Positions 33,510 to 43,135 of a stretch of 64,000 nucleotides of DNA are shown here, piece by piece; the first letter of the stretch is position 1, and each line of letters opens with the position of its first letter. The notes below the pieces were generated by a model. The model ran no database searches. It was not told where the DNA came from and saw only the letters and a list, made by a program, of their open reading frames with translations. The stretch is from assembly GCA_016271365.2 (NCBI GenBank), contig CM057456.1:665349501-665413500 (forward strand), given 5' to 3'. A program made the translations under genes and the position numbers. Source of the DNA: Neoceratodus forsteri (Eukaryota; Chordata; Ceratodontiformes; Ceratodontidae).

Positions 33510-34650
33510 TGCTGCAGATTTCTTTGTGGGCAGAAGACGGTGGCAATGCCGGCAGGAGCCAGTACAAAAGGGCAGCCTGCAGCGTGGCAGAAACAGAATG
33601 TGCAAGTGAGGTGGGGTGAACGAGCTCAATGGAGCTCTGTCGGGACTGCTGCAGATTGTTTTGTGGCCAGAAAAAGGTGCCAACAGAGGCAAGAGCCCAG
33701 TACAAAAGGGCAGCCTTCAGTGCCAGGAGAAACAGAATGAGCGAGCGAGGCAGGGGGAGTGAACGTCCTCAACAACCTCAATGGAGCTCAGTCAGGATAG
33801 CTGCGGATTTCTTTGTGGGCAGAAAAAAGCAGCAATGCAGGCAAGAGCCCAGTACAAAAGGCCAGCCTGCAGCACCGGCAGAAATGGAATGAGCGACTGA
33901 GAGAGGGGGAGTGAGCAAGCTCAACAGCTGCGTCAGGACTGCTGCAGATTTCTTTGTGGGCAGAATAAGCCGCCAACGCAGGCAGGAGCCCTGTACAAAA
34001 GGACAGCCTGCACCCACAGGAGACACAGAACCAGCAAGAGAGTGAGGGAAGTGGAGTGAGTGAGCTCAACGGAGCTCTGTTGAGACTGCTGCAAATTTCT
34101 TTGTGGGCAGAAAAAGGCAGCAATGCACCCAGGGGCCCAGTAGAAAAGGACAGCCTGCAGCGGTGGCAGAAACAGAACGAGTGAGTGAGAGAGGGGGGAG
34201 TGAGCGAGCTCAACAGAGCTCTATTGTGACTGCTGCGGATTCCTTGGTGGGCAGAAAAAGGCAGCAACGCAGGCAGGAGCCCAATACAAGATGCCAGCCT
34301 GCAGCGCCGGCAGACACGGAACGAGTGAGTGACAGAGGGGGAGTGAGCAACCTCAACGGACCTGTGTTGGGACTACTGCAGATTTCTTTGTTGGCAGAAA
34401 AAGCCACCAACAGAGGCAGGAGCCCAGTACAAAAGGCCAGCCTGCAGCGCAAGGAGAAACAGAATGAGGGAGTCAGAGAGGGGGAGTGACCCACTTCAAC
34501 AGAGCTCTGTCAGGCCACCTGCGGATTTCTTTGTGGACAGAAAAGGGTGCCAACGCAGGAAGGAGCTCAGTACAAAACAGCAGCCTGCAGCACCTGGAGA
34601 AACAGAACAAGCGAGTGACAGAGGGCCAGTGAGCAAGCTCAACGAACCAC
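33510..34650 (-). repeat. Tandem array, eight units of about 144 bp
   Basis: Units begin near GCAGATTTCTTTGTGGGCAG at about 33510, 33647, 33799, 33940, 34087, 34230, 34374 and 34518, so the period is about 144 bp. Because 144 is a multiple of three, spurious ORFs of up to 159 residues run through it in several frames. The array sits at the 5' end of L2-d, exactly where L2-b has its own 125-bp monomers, so a tandem promoter role is plausible. Confidence 0.88.
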
Positions 34651-35080
34651 CGCAATCGACATTCAGCATTGACAAATGTTTGTTTTTTTATTGTGTCCAG
34701 AAATGAATGTGTGTGTATGTGTGTGGGGGGTTGATGGCAGGCTCCGTGTGTGCAGTTAAAACACAATTCTCAGAATCATTAACTAGCACTATACCACGCA
34801 GTGTGTTAGCACTTCAAGAAAGCATTAAATATACTTGTACACCTTATATGCATTAGAGTAACCCCCAGTTGTATGAGCACCTGGTTGCAATTAGTTATCC
34901 TGTGCAAAAAAAAAAAAAATAGTGCCACATTAACAGGTCAGCACTGCACAGAAGAATGCTTTTTAAAATAGTACCAGCCATGCTTATCACAATGCAGTGC
35001 TAGTTCTGTTACAGTGGTACATGGGCCCCTATTTTCAGATCAGTGTTGTGCACTCCTAAGTGCTGCACCTGAGATAGTGC
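34651..35080. other. Unassigned spacer with short simple repeats
   Basis: Contains a short TG-rich run near 34709-34735 and an A-run at about 34905-34919. No gene or recognised repeat. A GGGCCCCTATTTTCAG motif at 35024 resembles the GGGCCC termini of DNA elements elsewhere in the window but has no visible partner. Confidence 0.35.
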
Positions 35081-35429
35081 ACAGCCACAGAAGGTGGTGG
35101 TAAATGGCACTCCCTCCAGTGAGGAGAGAATGACCAGTAGGGTGCCAGAGGGCTCAGTTATACGACACATCCTCTTCAGTGTCTTTATAAGTGGCATAAC
35201 AGAAGAACTGGAAGGAGAGATATGCCTTTTTGCAGATGACACCACAATCTGTAATAGCGTTGATAGGTGCAGATGGAGAGAATGAGTGGGGACCTTAAAA
35301 AACTTAGAGAGTGCTATGGGACATAGCAGTTCGGGTTCAAAGCCAAAAAGTGCAAAATCAAGCATCTAGGAACTAGAAGACTAGAGGCCGAGTATAAAAT
35401 GTAGAGGGAGGTACTTATGGTCACTAAGG
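35081..35429 (+). mobile_element. CR1-type LINE fragment (CR1-e)
   Basis: Encodes QKVVVNGTPSSEERMTSR-type sequence, then EGSVIRHILFSVFISGI and EGEICLFADDTTICNSVD with the FADD catalytic box of CR1 RT intact, and continues to about 35400 (KAKKCKIKHLGT-type). Both ends are truncated. Repeat X copy B begins immediately after it. Confidence 0.8.
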
Positions 35430-35782
35430 AAACCTTTTATACAGCACTATGCTCTGTATGCAGGAGAGGATTACTCATTCACATGGCCGTAGTAGTATAT
35501 ATGCACATGCACATGATCAGGGTAGCATCAAGTGATGCTGAATACGACACCGATCCAACCATGCTGTTCCCACAGTGTAATGTTTAGCTCTGCACGCTAA
35601 CCTTCTGAACATGGGGCCCCAATTGACTAAAAATCCTGGCCAATGCCTCCTAAGATGCAGAAGGTAAACATAAAAGGGTTATCTTACCTATCTCTTTATG
35701 TATTGTTTTATCGTATTTTGCTTGCAAAACCTTTATCCGATTTCAAAACATTGTGATGTGACTTAAAATGTTTATGACAGAC

Positions 35783-36247
35783 TAGTTCGGCACCATGCAA
35801 TTCTGCTTAAAGTTGGACCAGCATAACATTCTGTGGTGATTTCCATATGCAGCCCATGATGCTTTGCATTGTGGGGGCAAGTGTAACTTTGTATTTTCTT
35901 GAAACTTGGCTTCCCAGCCAAATGCCCCTTGGGGTAACCCTTGCCTCAGTGTTTACGCACAGAGGTTCTTTGTCTTTTAAATGTTTTTTTATTTTAATGG
36001 GTTCACCACAATATATCCCAGGCACACTACCTTAGGGGTAGCTGGTCCAGTCCACTGGGGTGTTAAACAGACAAGGCATACTGATGAGTCCTGATAGGAC
36101 GAAACACGTGTCTATGTCTTCTGTCAGCACCCTTTGAAAACTGTGTGAGAGGCCTTTCGGCACCATGCAATTCTGCTTGAAGTTGGACCAGCATAACATT
36201 CTGTGGTGATTTGCATTGTGGGGGCATGTGTAACTTTGTATTTAGTT
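35783..36247 (+). mobile_element. Retrozyme-like insertion with hammerhead ribozyme
   Basis: The body at 35788-36242 is flanked by TAGTT at 35783-35787 and 36243-36247. It consists of a 370-bp monomer (35788-36157) followed by the first 85 bp of a second one (36158-36242). The direct repeats both start CGGCACCATGCAATTCTGCT; the second lacks 23 bp present in the first. A hammerhead ribozyme lies at 36070-36125 near the end of the first monomer. There is no ORF. The matching site in repeat X copy A (about 18946-18952) is uninterrupted. This fits a small non-autonomous circular-RNA-derived retroelement (retrozyme) or a Penelope-like pseudo-LTR. Confidence 0.75.
36070..36125 (+). ncRNA. Hammerhead ribozyme, type I, short stem III
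   Basis: The core CTGATGA (36081-36087) is followed by stem II GTCC/GGAC (36088-36091 with 36097-36100, loop TGATA) and GAAA (36101-36104). Stem III is short (ACA 36104-36106 with TGT 36109-36111). The cleavage triplet GTC ends at C36112. Stem I pairs 36073-36080 with 36113-36120 (eight pairs, one G-U), with a further GACA/TGTC helix from 36070-36073 and 36122-36125 possible. All core nucleotides fit the hammerhead consensus. Short stem III is typical of animal retroelement hammerheads. Self-cleavage is predicted, not shown. Confidence 0.85.
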
Positions 36248-37599
36248 AAAATACAGTTTGTTTTCTTTTGCCTATATGCTGTCTTTATTTACTTATAAAA
36301 ACACAGTCTGGTGGGATGGCCTAGCAGCTTGGTGGTGATTGCACTGCCTCCCATGCCAGTGGCCTAGTTTTGGGGGTTGACCTCGGCTGCACGGGGGTTA
36401 GTTGGGGGGAGACATGATTGAGAATCTCGGGGAATGCTCTCCTCTCAGTGAGGGGAAGTCTGACCACCCCGCTCTTCAACATCCACCTAGCTGAGGAGGG
36501 CTGGCAGGGCAGTGGAGTTGCATAAGGGGGAGGGGTCAGGCAGGCACCAAGCAAGCATGTGTCTTTATATGCAATTGCATCATTGCATGCTTGGCTGCCC
36601 AGGGGATGAAACCAAAGGTAGAAACCCCCGAATGGCAAAATGATCCAACAACCTGCCACAGATTTTGCACTGCTAACCAGGCTCTGCTCATATCGGAATA
36701 TGTGTCTTCTTGTCAATGGCCTTCCCCCTCCTGGCCCCAACACGGGGGATGTGAGTGTTGGGGGGGGGGATCTCAGAGCAAGTATGTCCTGTGGATGGTA
36801 AGTGATTGGGCTGGAGATATCAGTGGGCAAATGGGTAGCAGGGTGACTAAGGAGATAAAAATCTCTATGGGAAAAAAAAAGAAATAAAACACAGTTTGAG
36901 AAGCTCAAACCCCAAAACAGACTATGCATTCCTCCAGTGAGGATTCACAGTAAAGTTATTTAGTAAAACAGTGCAAATTATATGCATATGCCAGCTAAAC
37001 TGATGAGAATTGAATACTGAGGGATTGCAGCAAAAATATATATTTTTGTTTCTTAACCAAAAAAAGTTTATTAAACAAAACATTAAAATAAAAACTTAAT
37101 CATAACATAGTCCATAGAGTACAAACTAGCAACGATTTTGGCTTACACTTCCACAGCTCCTGAAGTGCTTCCCAAGCATTCAGCTCAGATAAGTTGCTGG
37201 ACTTACACAGTAATTAATTACACATAAAACAAATCAACAATTTAACTTGGAAAAATGCATGCAGCTCCCTATGTATACAGGTATGTTAGGAATATCTTGC
37301 ATTAGCTTCCTATACAAATGGGTGTCTGACAGTAAATGAAGGCAGCACTTATTTAAAAGAATAAACTACAGCATTTAAATTACTTTTAAAAGTTTCTTGT
37401 CACATCACAATGGTCTGAAATTTGATTAAAGGTGTGCAAGCAAAACAAAAGGAAAACCCCCATAAAGAAGTAGAATAAGAGATAGTCCTGTTTTGTTTAC
37501 CTCATGCTCTGCAGTTTTAGACGTCCTCTCCTCAAGCTTGCAGCTAACTGAATGCAACAGGCAATCATGGGGAAGGGGCAGGGGGATGGGTAGTTTCAG

Positions 37600-38270
37600 A
37601 ACATAGTCCATTTCAGTATATAGTTTATTTGTTTCAGAATACAGTGTATGTGAATTTTCCAGTCTACAGTGTATGTGTTTCAATATATAGTGTATGTGTT
37701 TCACCATGTAGTGTATTTGTTTCAGTACATAGTGTATGCAGATTTTTCGGTGCATAGTGTATTTATTTCAACAGATAGTGTATGTATTTCAATACAAAAT
37801 GTAGATGTTTCAATATATAGTGTATTTGTTTCAGTATATGGTGTATGCAGTTTTTTCTCAATATATAGTGTATGTGTTACAATCTATAGAGTATTTGTTT
37901 CAGTAGATAGTTTATGTGGATGTTTCAGTCTGTAGTGTATGCATCTCAATAGGTAGTGTATATGTTTCAGTACATAGTACATTTGTTTCAGCATATAATG
38001 TATGTGGATTTCAGTAGATAGTGTATGTATTTCACTATACAATGTAAGCATTTCACTATATAGTGTATGTGTTTCATTATATAATATTTGTATTTCAGTA
38101 TACAGTATATGTATTTCACTATACAATGTATATATTTCAGTAGATACTGTATGTGGTTCACTACATTGTGTATGTATTTCACTATATAATGTATATAGTT
38201 CACTATATGATGTATGTATTTCACCATATAGTGCATGTGTTTTACTATACAGCCAGAGAGCATGAATTAT
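37600..38270 (-). repeat. AT-rich minisatellite in repeat X copy B
   Basis: Reverse-complement counterpart of 16556-17455, with about 22-bp units around GTATATGTATTTCAGTATATA. It has fewer units than copy A (about 30 against 40), so the array has changed length since duplication. Confidence 0.88.
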
Positions 38271-38300
38271 GTCCCTAACGGCTTGCCATGCTGTTCCAAG

Positions 38301-38869
38301 ACATTTTTACTTTTAGTCTATGTTGATGCATGCAATGAAATATTGTCATTTCTTTGTTTCAATAATTATAAATTGATGTAATTTAGGATTTTTGTAAATA
38401 TTATCTATGACTGTATAACACACCATGGGCAAGGCTTCAGTTAACTCCATTTTGGGAATATTTGACTCCCAAAAATAAGGCAAACACTTTCAAAAATAAA
38501 GGGGGAGGAAGTCATTGACTTCCATATGTAAAACCAAAACTGGATAAGTTCCCAAACTAAAGGCACAGAAGATCAGAAATTATGGACTTTTCTAAAAAAA
38601 ATGTAATTTACCACTAATATTCATATTAACATCCATAAATCGATTCTTCTTAGAACACTGGCTTTCAAATTGTGGGATCTGGGAAGTATTTTGACTTCCC
38701 AAAAATTGGAATGACTTCCAGATTTTGACTCATGGAAGCATTTGACTTCCACAAAAAAAAAAATTAACTGAACCCCTGACCATGGGCTGTGAATTGTAGG
38801 GAAAGTGAACTTTTTTCTGATTTTGCATCATAATTATCCAAATGGGAAAAGAACCCAGCAAATTTTTGT
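38301..38869. other. AT-rich spacer with repeated TTGACTTCC motif
   Basis: No gene. The motif TTGACTTCC or its complement recurs (near 38514, 38692, 38752), once as a palindrome GGAAGTCATTGACTTCC at 38507. Possibly a degenerate local duplication. Confidence 0.35.
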
Positions 38870-39930
38870 TTCCAAAATTAATTAAGCTTTGCACCCAGCT
38901 TAGGAATCAGGAGACTGCAGGTTTGAACCTCACTAGAGCCGAATATTTACTATGTAAATTTGGATCAGTTACATAAACTTTCAGGGCCCAATTCTAAGAC
39001 ATATGTAGCAACTCGCTGGTGCTTGCTAGTTGCAACATATGCTGCAATGCTGGGGACCCTGTGCCAAATTCCAGAACAGGCAGGGTCCCCGGCAACTATG
39101 ACCTGTGACCTGTGGAACCTCCAGCATTGCACCACAGGAAGGGTACACCTACACACAGTGCCGCAAGTGTCATTACCACCCAGCAACTGTGTGCAGGATG
39201 CATGGAACAGCCCCCCAATGCCCCACTGACACCATGGCAATGGCTTGCAGGGCTGTTGGGGGTTGGGGAAGCCACTGGACCATCATGGTGTATGTGGCAT
39301 GCATGCCAATAGTGGCATGGAGATGCACCAGCCTGGGAACGGCCCTGGGGGTCAATGCCCGAGGATGGGGGTGCCAGCATCCCATAGAAAGCTGCCCTGC
39401 TAATGGGGGACAGGTGGGAGTCCCTGTGGGACCATGGGGGTGGTGGTGGTTGGTGGGGCAGCAGGCACTGAGGTGCACCCGCCATTGATGTAGAGTACAG
39501 TTAGACCAGCAAATAGCTGGTCTAAGTGTACTTAGACCACTGTCTACCATAGCTGTCTCAGAACAGCACATTTGCCATTCTGTTGGCCACCATCCTGGAA
39601 TTGGGCTGTAACTGCTGCCGGAAACCCCCTTGTGCCATGTTGCAGGGGGGTTCTGGCGTAGCCTGTGGCATAGCCCACCTTTGGTGCAGGCAGCCTATGC
39701 CATGTCACAGGCTGCCTTCTGGCATACTGGTCGGCATAATGCATGGCACAAGGTGCTACGTGTGCCAATGGGTTTGGCGCAAGTCACCTTGTGACATTTG
39801 TAATCCATTCTGGAATCGGGCCCTCAGTGCTCAAGTTCTCCTGGCTGCAGATATGGGGAGAAGCAGGAGCCCACTGGAAATGAGATATTGCATCTTAGTT
39901 GGGCTATCCAGAGTCAATACATTGTAAAAT
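38870..39930 (+). mobile_element. tRNA-derived SINE split by a MITE
   Basis: The head at 38870-38983 has a B-box-like GGTTTGAACCTC and a core-like continuation. The tail resumes at 39827-39930 (CTGCAGATATGGGGAGAAGCAG ... GATATTGCATCTTAG) and matches the tail of the SINE at 46.2-46.35 kb. Between them lies the 840-bp GGGCCC-ended MITE. Head and tail belong to the same SINE family seen at 46 kb and 60.8 kb. Confidence 0.6.
38984..39823. mobile_element. GGGCCC-terminated MITE, TCA target duplication
   Basis: Terminal inverted repeats start GGGCCCAATTCTAAGA on the left and, reverse-complemented, GGGCCCGATTCCAGAA on the right. TCA flanks both sides (38981-38983 and 39824-39826). A 3-bp target duplication suits PIF/Harbinger-like elements, but the superfamily is not proven. 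The interior is GC-rich and rich in CAT/ATG words, with no transposase. Confidence 0.7.
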
Positions 39931-40537
39931 ATCAAAAAATAATTCGTAAAATTACAAGAACTTAAAAAGCTAGTGGAGCAAAAACAGGCAGACTAGAAAA
40001 ATAATACAAATTTTAAAAAGTTAGTTGTGACTCTTTATTTCTGAAGTATTTTTTTCTGTTTTGTTTTGCTCATTAGAAAGTTTTATATATAACAATACTG
40101 TGCTTGATATGTGGACCAGCTCTCAGCCTGGCAGCTGACATATCTATCTCTACCCCCCTACATACGCACACTACAATATCAGCATTGTGATCTCACTGAT
40201 AGTGACACCACAGGTGAGTAACCTGGCAGCTACTGAGTGCCTGTTCCTAATCATCCCATGATTTTAGAATCAGTGAGGTCACAATGCTGATGATGTAGTA
40301 GGGGTGGGGATAGAGATACTGTAGATGTGTCAACTGAGAGGAAGAGTGCTGCACTACACATGGCACCTTCTAACATCAAATAAAAATAATATTCCAATTA
40401 ACCAAAGGGAAATGAAAAAATACCTCCAATATAAAAGGTAATGGTTGACTGCCTTTAAAAATTAATGTTAGTATTAGGCAGTACACAAGCTCTTTAAGTG
40501 GTCAAGAACATTTGCTAGCTGGCAGCTGCTTGACATG
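39931..40537. other. Unassigned AT-rich spacer
   Basis: No coding region, hairpin or known repeat recognised. A short inverted relation exists between CAGCATTGTGATCTCACTGAT near 40180 and its complement near 40270, about 90 bp apart. Confidence 0.35.
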
Positions 40538-40682
40538 TTTTATTTATTTGTTTGTCTGAATTTTGGTAACCTGGTCGGCTCACTGAGACCATACAGTCCC
40601 TTTTTCAGTGATGACCTGTGAGACAGTTGCAGTACAATACAACTAAATAATGCAGGGATAATACAAAGTACAATGAATTAAC
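40538..40682 (-). mobile_element. L2-type 3' end fragment (L2-e)
   Basis: Begins with a reverse-complemented (TAAA/CAAA)n tail and GTTACC-type sequence, resembling the 3' end of L2-d at 29614-29760. Only the last 145 bp of the element are present. It abuts L2-f in the opposite orientation. Confidence 0.65.
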
Positions 40683-43135
40683 AATTGTTCAACTTGTCAC
40701 TATTCAAGGGGACTCTCCCTAATGTATGGAAAATTGCCCACATTATCCCACTATTTAAATCTGGGGATCCCTGTGATTTAAACAACTACAGGCCAATCTC
40801 GTTACTCCCTATACTATCTAAACTGTTAGAAAAAATAGTGAATGCCCAGCTACGAGTCTTCCTGGAAAACTCAAACTTCCTAAATCTGTTACAGTCAGGC
40901 TTCCGATCGAACCACAGTACGGTTACGGCGTTGGCCAAGGTAACAAATGATTGGCAAAATGACCTTGAAAACAAAAAATTCCTCTGCGCTGTCTTTCTTG
41001 ACCTAAGTAAAGCTTTTGACACCGTTGATCACTCCCTACTCTTATCCTCTTTAAAAGCATTAGGTCTAGACTCTTCTTCCCTTGGATGGTTCCAGGACTA
41101 CTTAATGGACAGGCATCAGCAGGTTAAAGCAGAAGGGGAGCTTTCACTTTCTAAACCGTAAGTAAGAGGTGTCCCCCAAGGTTCCATCCTGGGCCTAATA
41201 CTCTTCACCATATACATCAACAGCATAGACCTCGGCATAAAAAAAGCCAGTATTCACCTGTTTGCGGATGACACAGTACTATACCTAAGCCGGTCAACAC
41301 CTGAAGCTGCCCGTACAGATCTGCAACATGACTTTGACATCCTCCAATACCAGCTACTTAACAAAAAGCTACTCCTCAATGCTAAAAAAAACAAGGCAAT
41401 GATCCTTTCCCCTGGCAACATTCAGTCTCACCCGTCTAGCGGCACTTTACCCCCTATCACCACCTTACTGGGGGAAAACTTGGAGTTCGTCCCCAAATTC
41501 AAATATTTGGGAGTTTGGCTAGACCACAAACTCTCCTTTGGGGAACACCTGGAGGACATGGTAAAAAAGCTAAAGCAGAGACTGGGGCTCTTCTACCGAA
41601 TAAACCGCCTTCTGATGCCTGAAGCAAAAAAACAGCTTGTTCAGACCACTTTCATCTCCTTAATAGACTATGCCGACTTCATCTACAATCACTGCAATGC
41701 CTCATTCCTGGACAAACTGGATGTCTTATACCACAGAGTGTTGCGTTTCATCACCGGCCTCCCCTCCTCTACCCACCACTGCTCTCTATACACTGCTGTG
41801 GGTGGACCTCCCTACAATACAGATGAAACAGAAATGCTGCAGTATGGACATTAAAAGCTATTACCTCCAAATTACCACACTACATCTCTGACCTATTGCC
41901 TCTAAGAGAACTTCAAAACTACGTCTTAAGGAGCTGCTCCCTAATTTCTCTAAAGATCCCCAGGGTCTGCACGCGCCTTGGAAGAGCAGCCATAAGCTTC
42001 TTGCTGCCAACTCTCTGGAACAAAATACAGAAATCACTGAAACTAAGATCTCCAGTAAGCATCGCAGCATTTAAGACCTTATATGCAAAATCAATTAGAG
42101 AGGTATGCCACTGCTTCCACCATCTATGAACTAAGGCTCCTCACCCTTCCAGGGCTTTTTGCCCAACCGCCATACGTTCCGCGTTCACTGGGCAGCGGCA
42201 CCCTAGAAGCCGACGCCCAAGTCCACTAAGCCGGATCCAAGCCCCATATAGGCACGGTAAAGCCGTAAAACTACTGGAGCATGAGCGCCTTCGCTGAGTT
42301 CACTCCTCTTGGTCCTATATTCCACCCATTCTTCCCTAGCTTCCACCCCTTGCCTCTACTCAGTTCCCATAGTGCTAAATGACCACATAAAGTACCCAGT
42401 GTACACGCCTCATGACCTATGGCCACCAGCGGTCAACGTCCCCGAAGCCGCCCCCGAGAACCCACACTTGGATTACGCTCCCTTAGTATCGTGAGGTCTC
42501 TAGCACCCTAGCCTGGATGTTGCATGTACCTACAGTGCCATCGCCTTAGAAGTCATCGACCGCATGCCGCTCCCTGAGCACTGTGACCACAGCTCACTCA
42601 TCCCAAGCAGCCAAGGAGACGGCCATCACTGGTCGTCGACCCAGAAGTTGCTCCAGCACTCGATGATCCAGAAGCCGCTTGGCTAAGCCATACCTGAAGT
42701 CATCTCCTTTATTGCGAACTCTCCAGTCTTCCATCTTGTCATCATATGCACCTTCATTACCCAGGTCACTGACGCTTCCGTCCGTATCCAGCTCCCTTAG
42801 AGCAGTGACCGCAGCTCAGTCGTCCCAAATAGCTAATGCTCGTGGATAATCAGAGACACAATAAGCCTCCAACCTTTACATCTCTCAGCCATAATGTAAT
42901 AAAGAGTATTCAGCTCAGTGCCACTACTAGAACTTTTGTGCCCCTGCCCCACCCTCCCACTTTTGTACCCTACACCTCTAGACTCCACCTGTTCTCCCTT
43001 CCCTCGCCCACTCCATCACCTTGTTATGTATATAACTAGCTACACTCAACTTGAGCTTTTTGGACCACAGTTCTGTACTGCTCACTTAATTTGCGTTTTT
43101 TCTGGTTTTTACCCACATGTAAAAAACAGCAGCCA
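40683..43135 (+). mobile_element. L2-type LINE (L2-f): RT and 3' UTR
   Basis: RT coding begins at 40685 with LPNVWKIAHIIPLFKSGDP. It passes FLCAVFLDLSKAFDTVDHSL (first Asp), a TAA stop at 41159-41161, GVPQGSILG, then SIHLFADDTVLYLSR with the FADD box near 41265, KYLGVWLDHKLSFGEH, and a C-terminal tail to about 42127. Only a stop and a few shifts break it. A 3' UTR of about 1 kb follows and is cut at 43135 by a CR1. It resumes at 45541. The 5' part, including the endonuclease, is missing. Confidence 0.85.

Larger units (their letters stand above)
29614..34650 (-). mobile_element. L2-type LINE (L2-d), minus strand, with 5' tandem array
   Basis: The element is read leftward. A 144-bp tandem array (34650-33510) precedes a unique 5' UTR, a leader ORF, a broken 2A-like motif at about 32865, endonuclease remnants, RT (31441-30033) and a 3' end with (TAAA)n at 29630-29614. 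Length is about 5 kb, close to full length. Frameshifts and stops separate most pieces. It belongs to a different L2 subfamily from L2-b, as judged by tail, leader and 5' monomers. Confidence 0.78.
35430..38300 (-). repeat. Repeat X, copy B, inverted relative to copy A
   Basis: Matches 16521-19318 in reverse complement across its length, including the AT-rich middle, the tRNA-like segment (here about 36308-36380) and the minisatellite. Copy B is interrupted at 35783-36247 by the ribozyme-bearing insertion, absent from copy A. Its outer end shows CCATGCTGTTCCA at 38287, its inner end AACCTTTTAT at 35431. The two copies lie about 16 kb apart in opposite orientation. No convincing ORF. Confidence 0.78.

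Noticed and set aside
33788..34267. 159-residue minus-strand open frame and several others in 33.4-34.7 kb
   Set aside because: They follow the 144-bp tandem unit, a multiple of three, so long open frames arise automatically.
37005..37020. CTGATGA in repeat X copy B as a second hammerhead
   Set aside because: No stem II or GAAA follows (the next bases are GAATTGAATACTG), so the match is by chance.
40538..43135. Twin-priming inversion joining the minus L2 3' end to the plus L2
   Set aside because: The plus L2 appears to have its own 3' end with a different (GATT)n tail at 45764-45788, so the two are separate elements.
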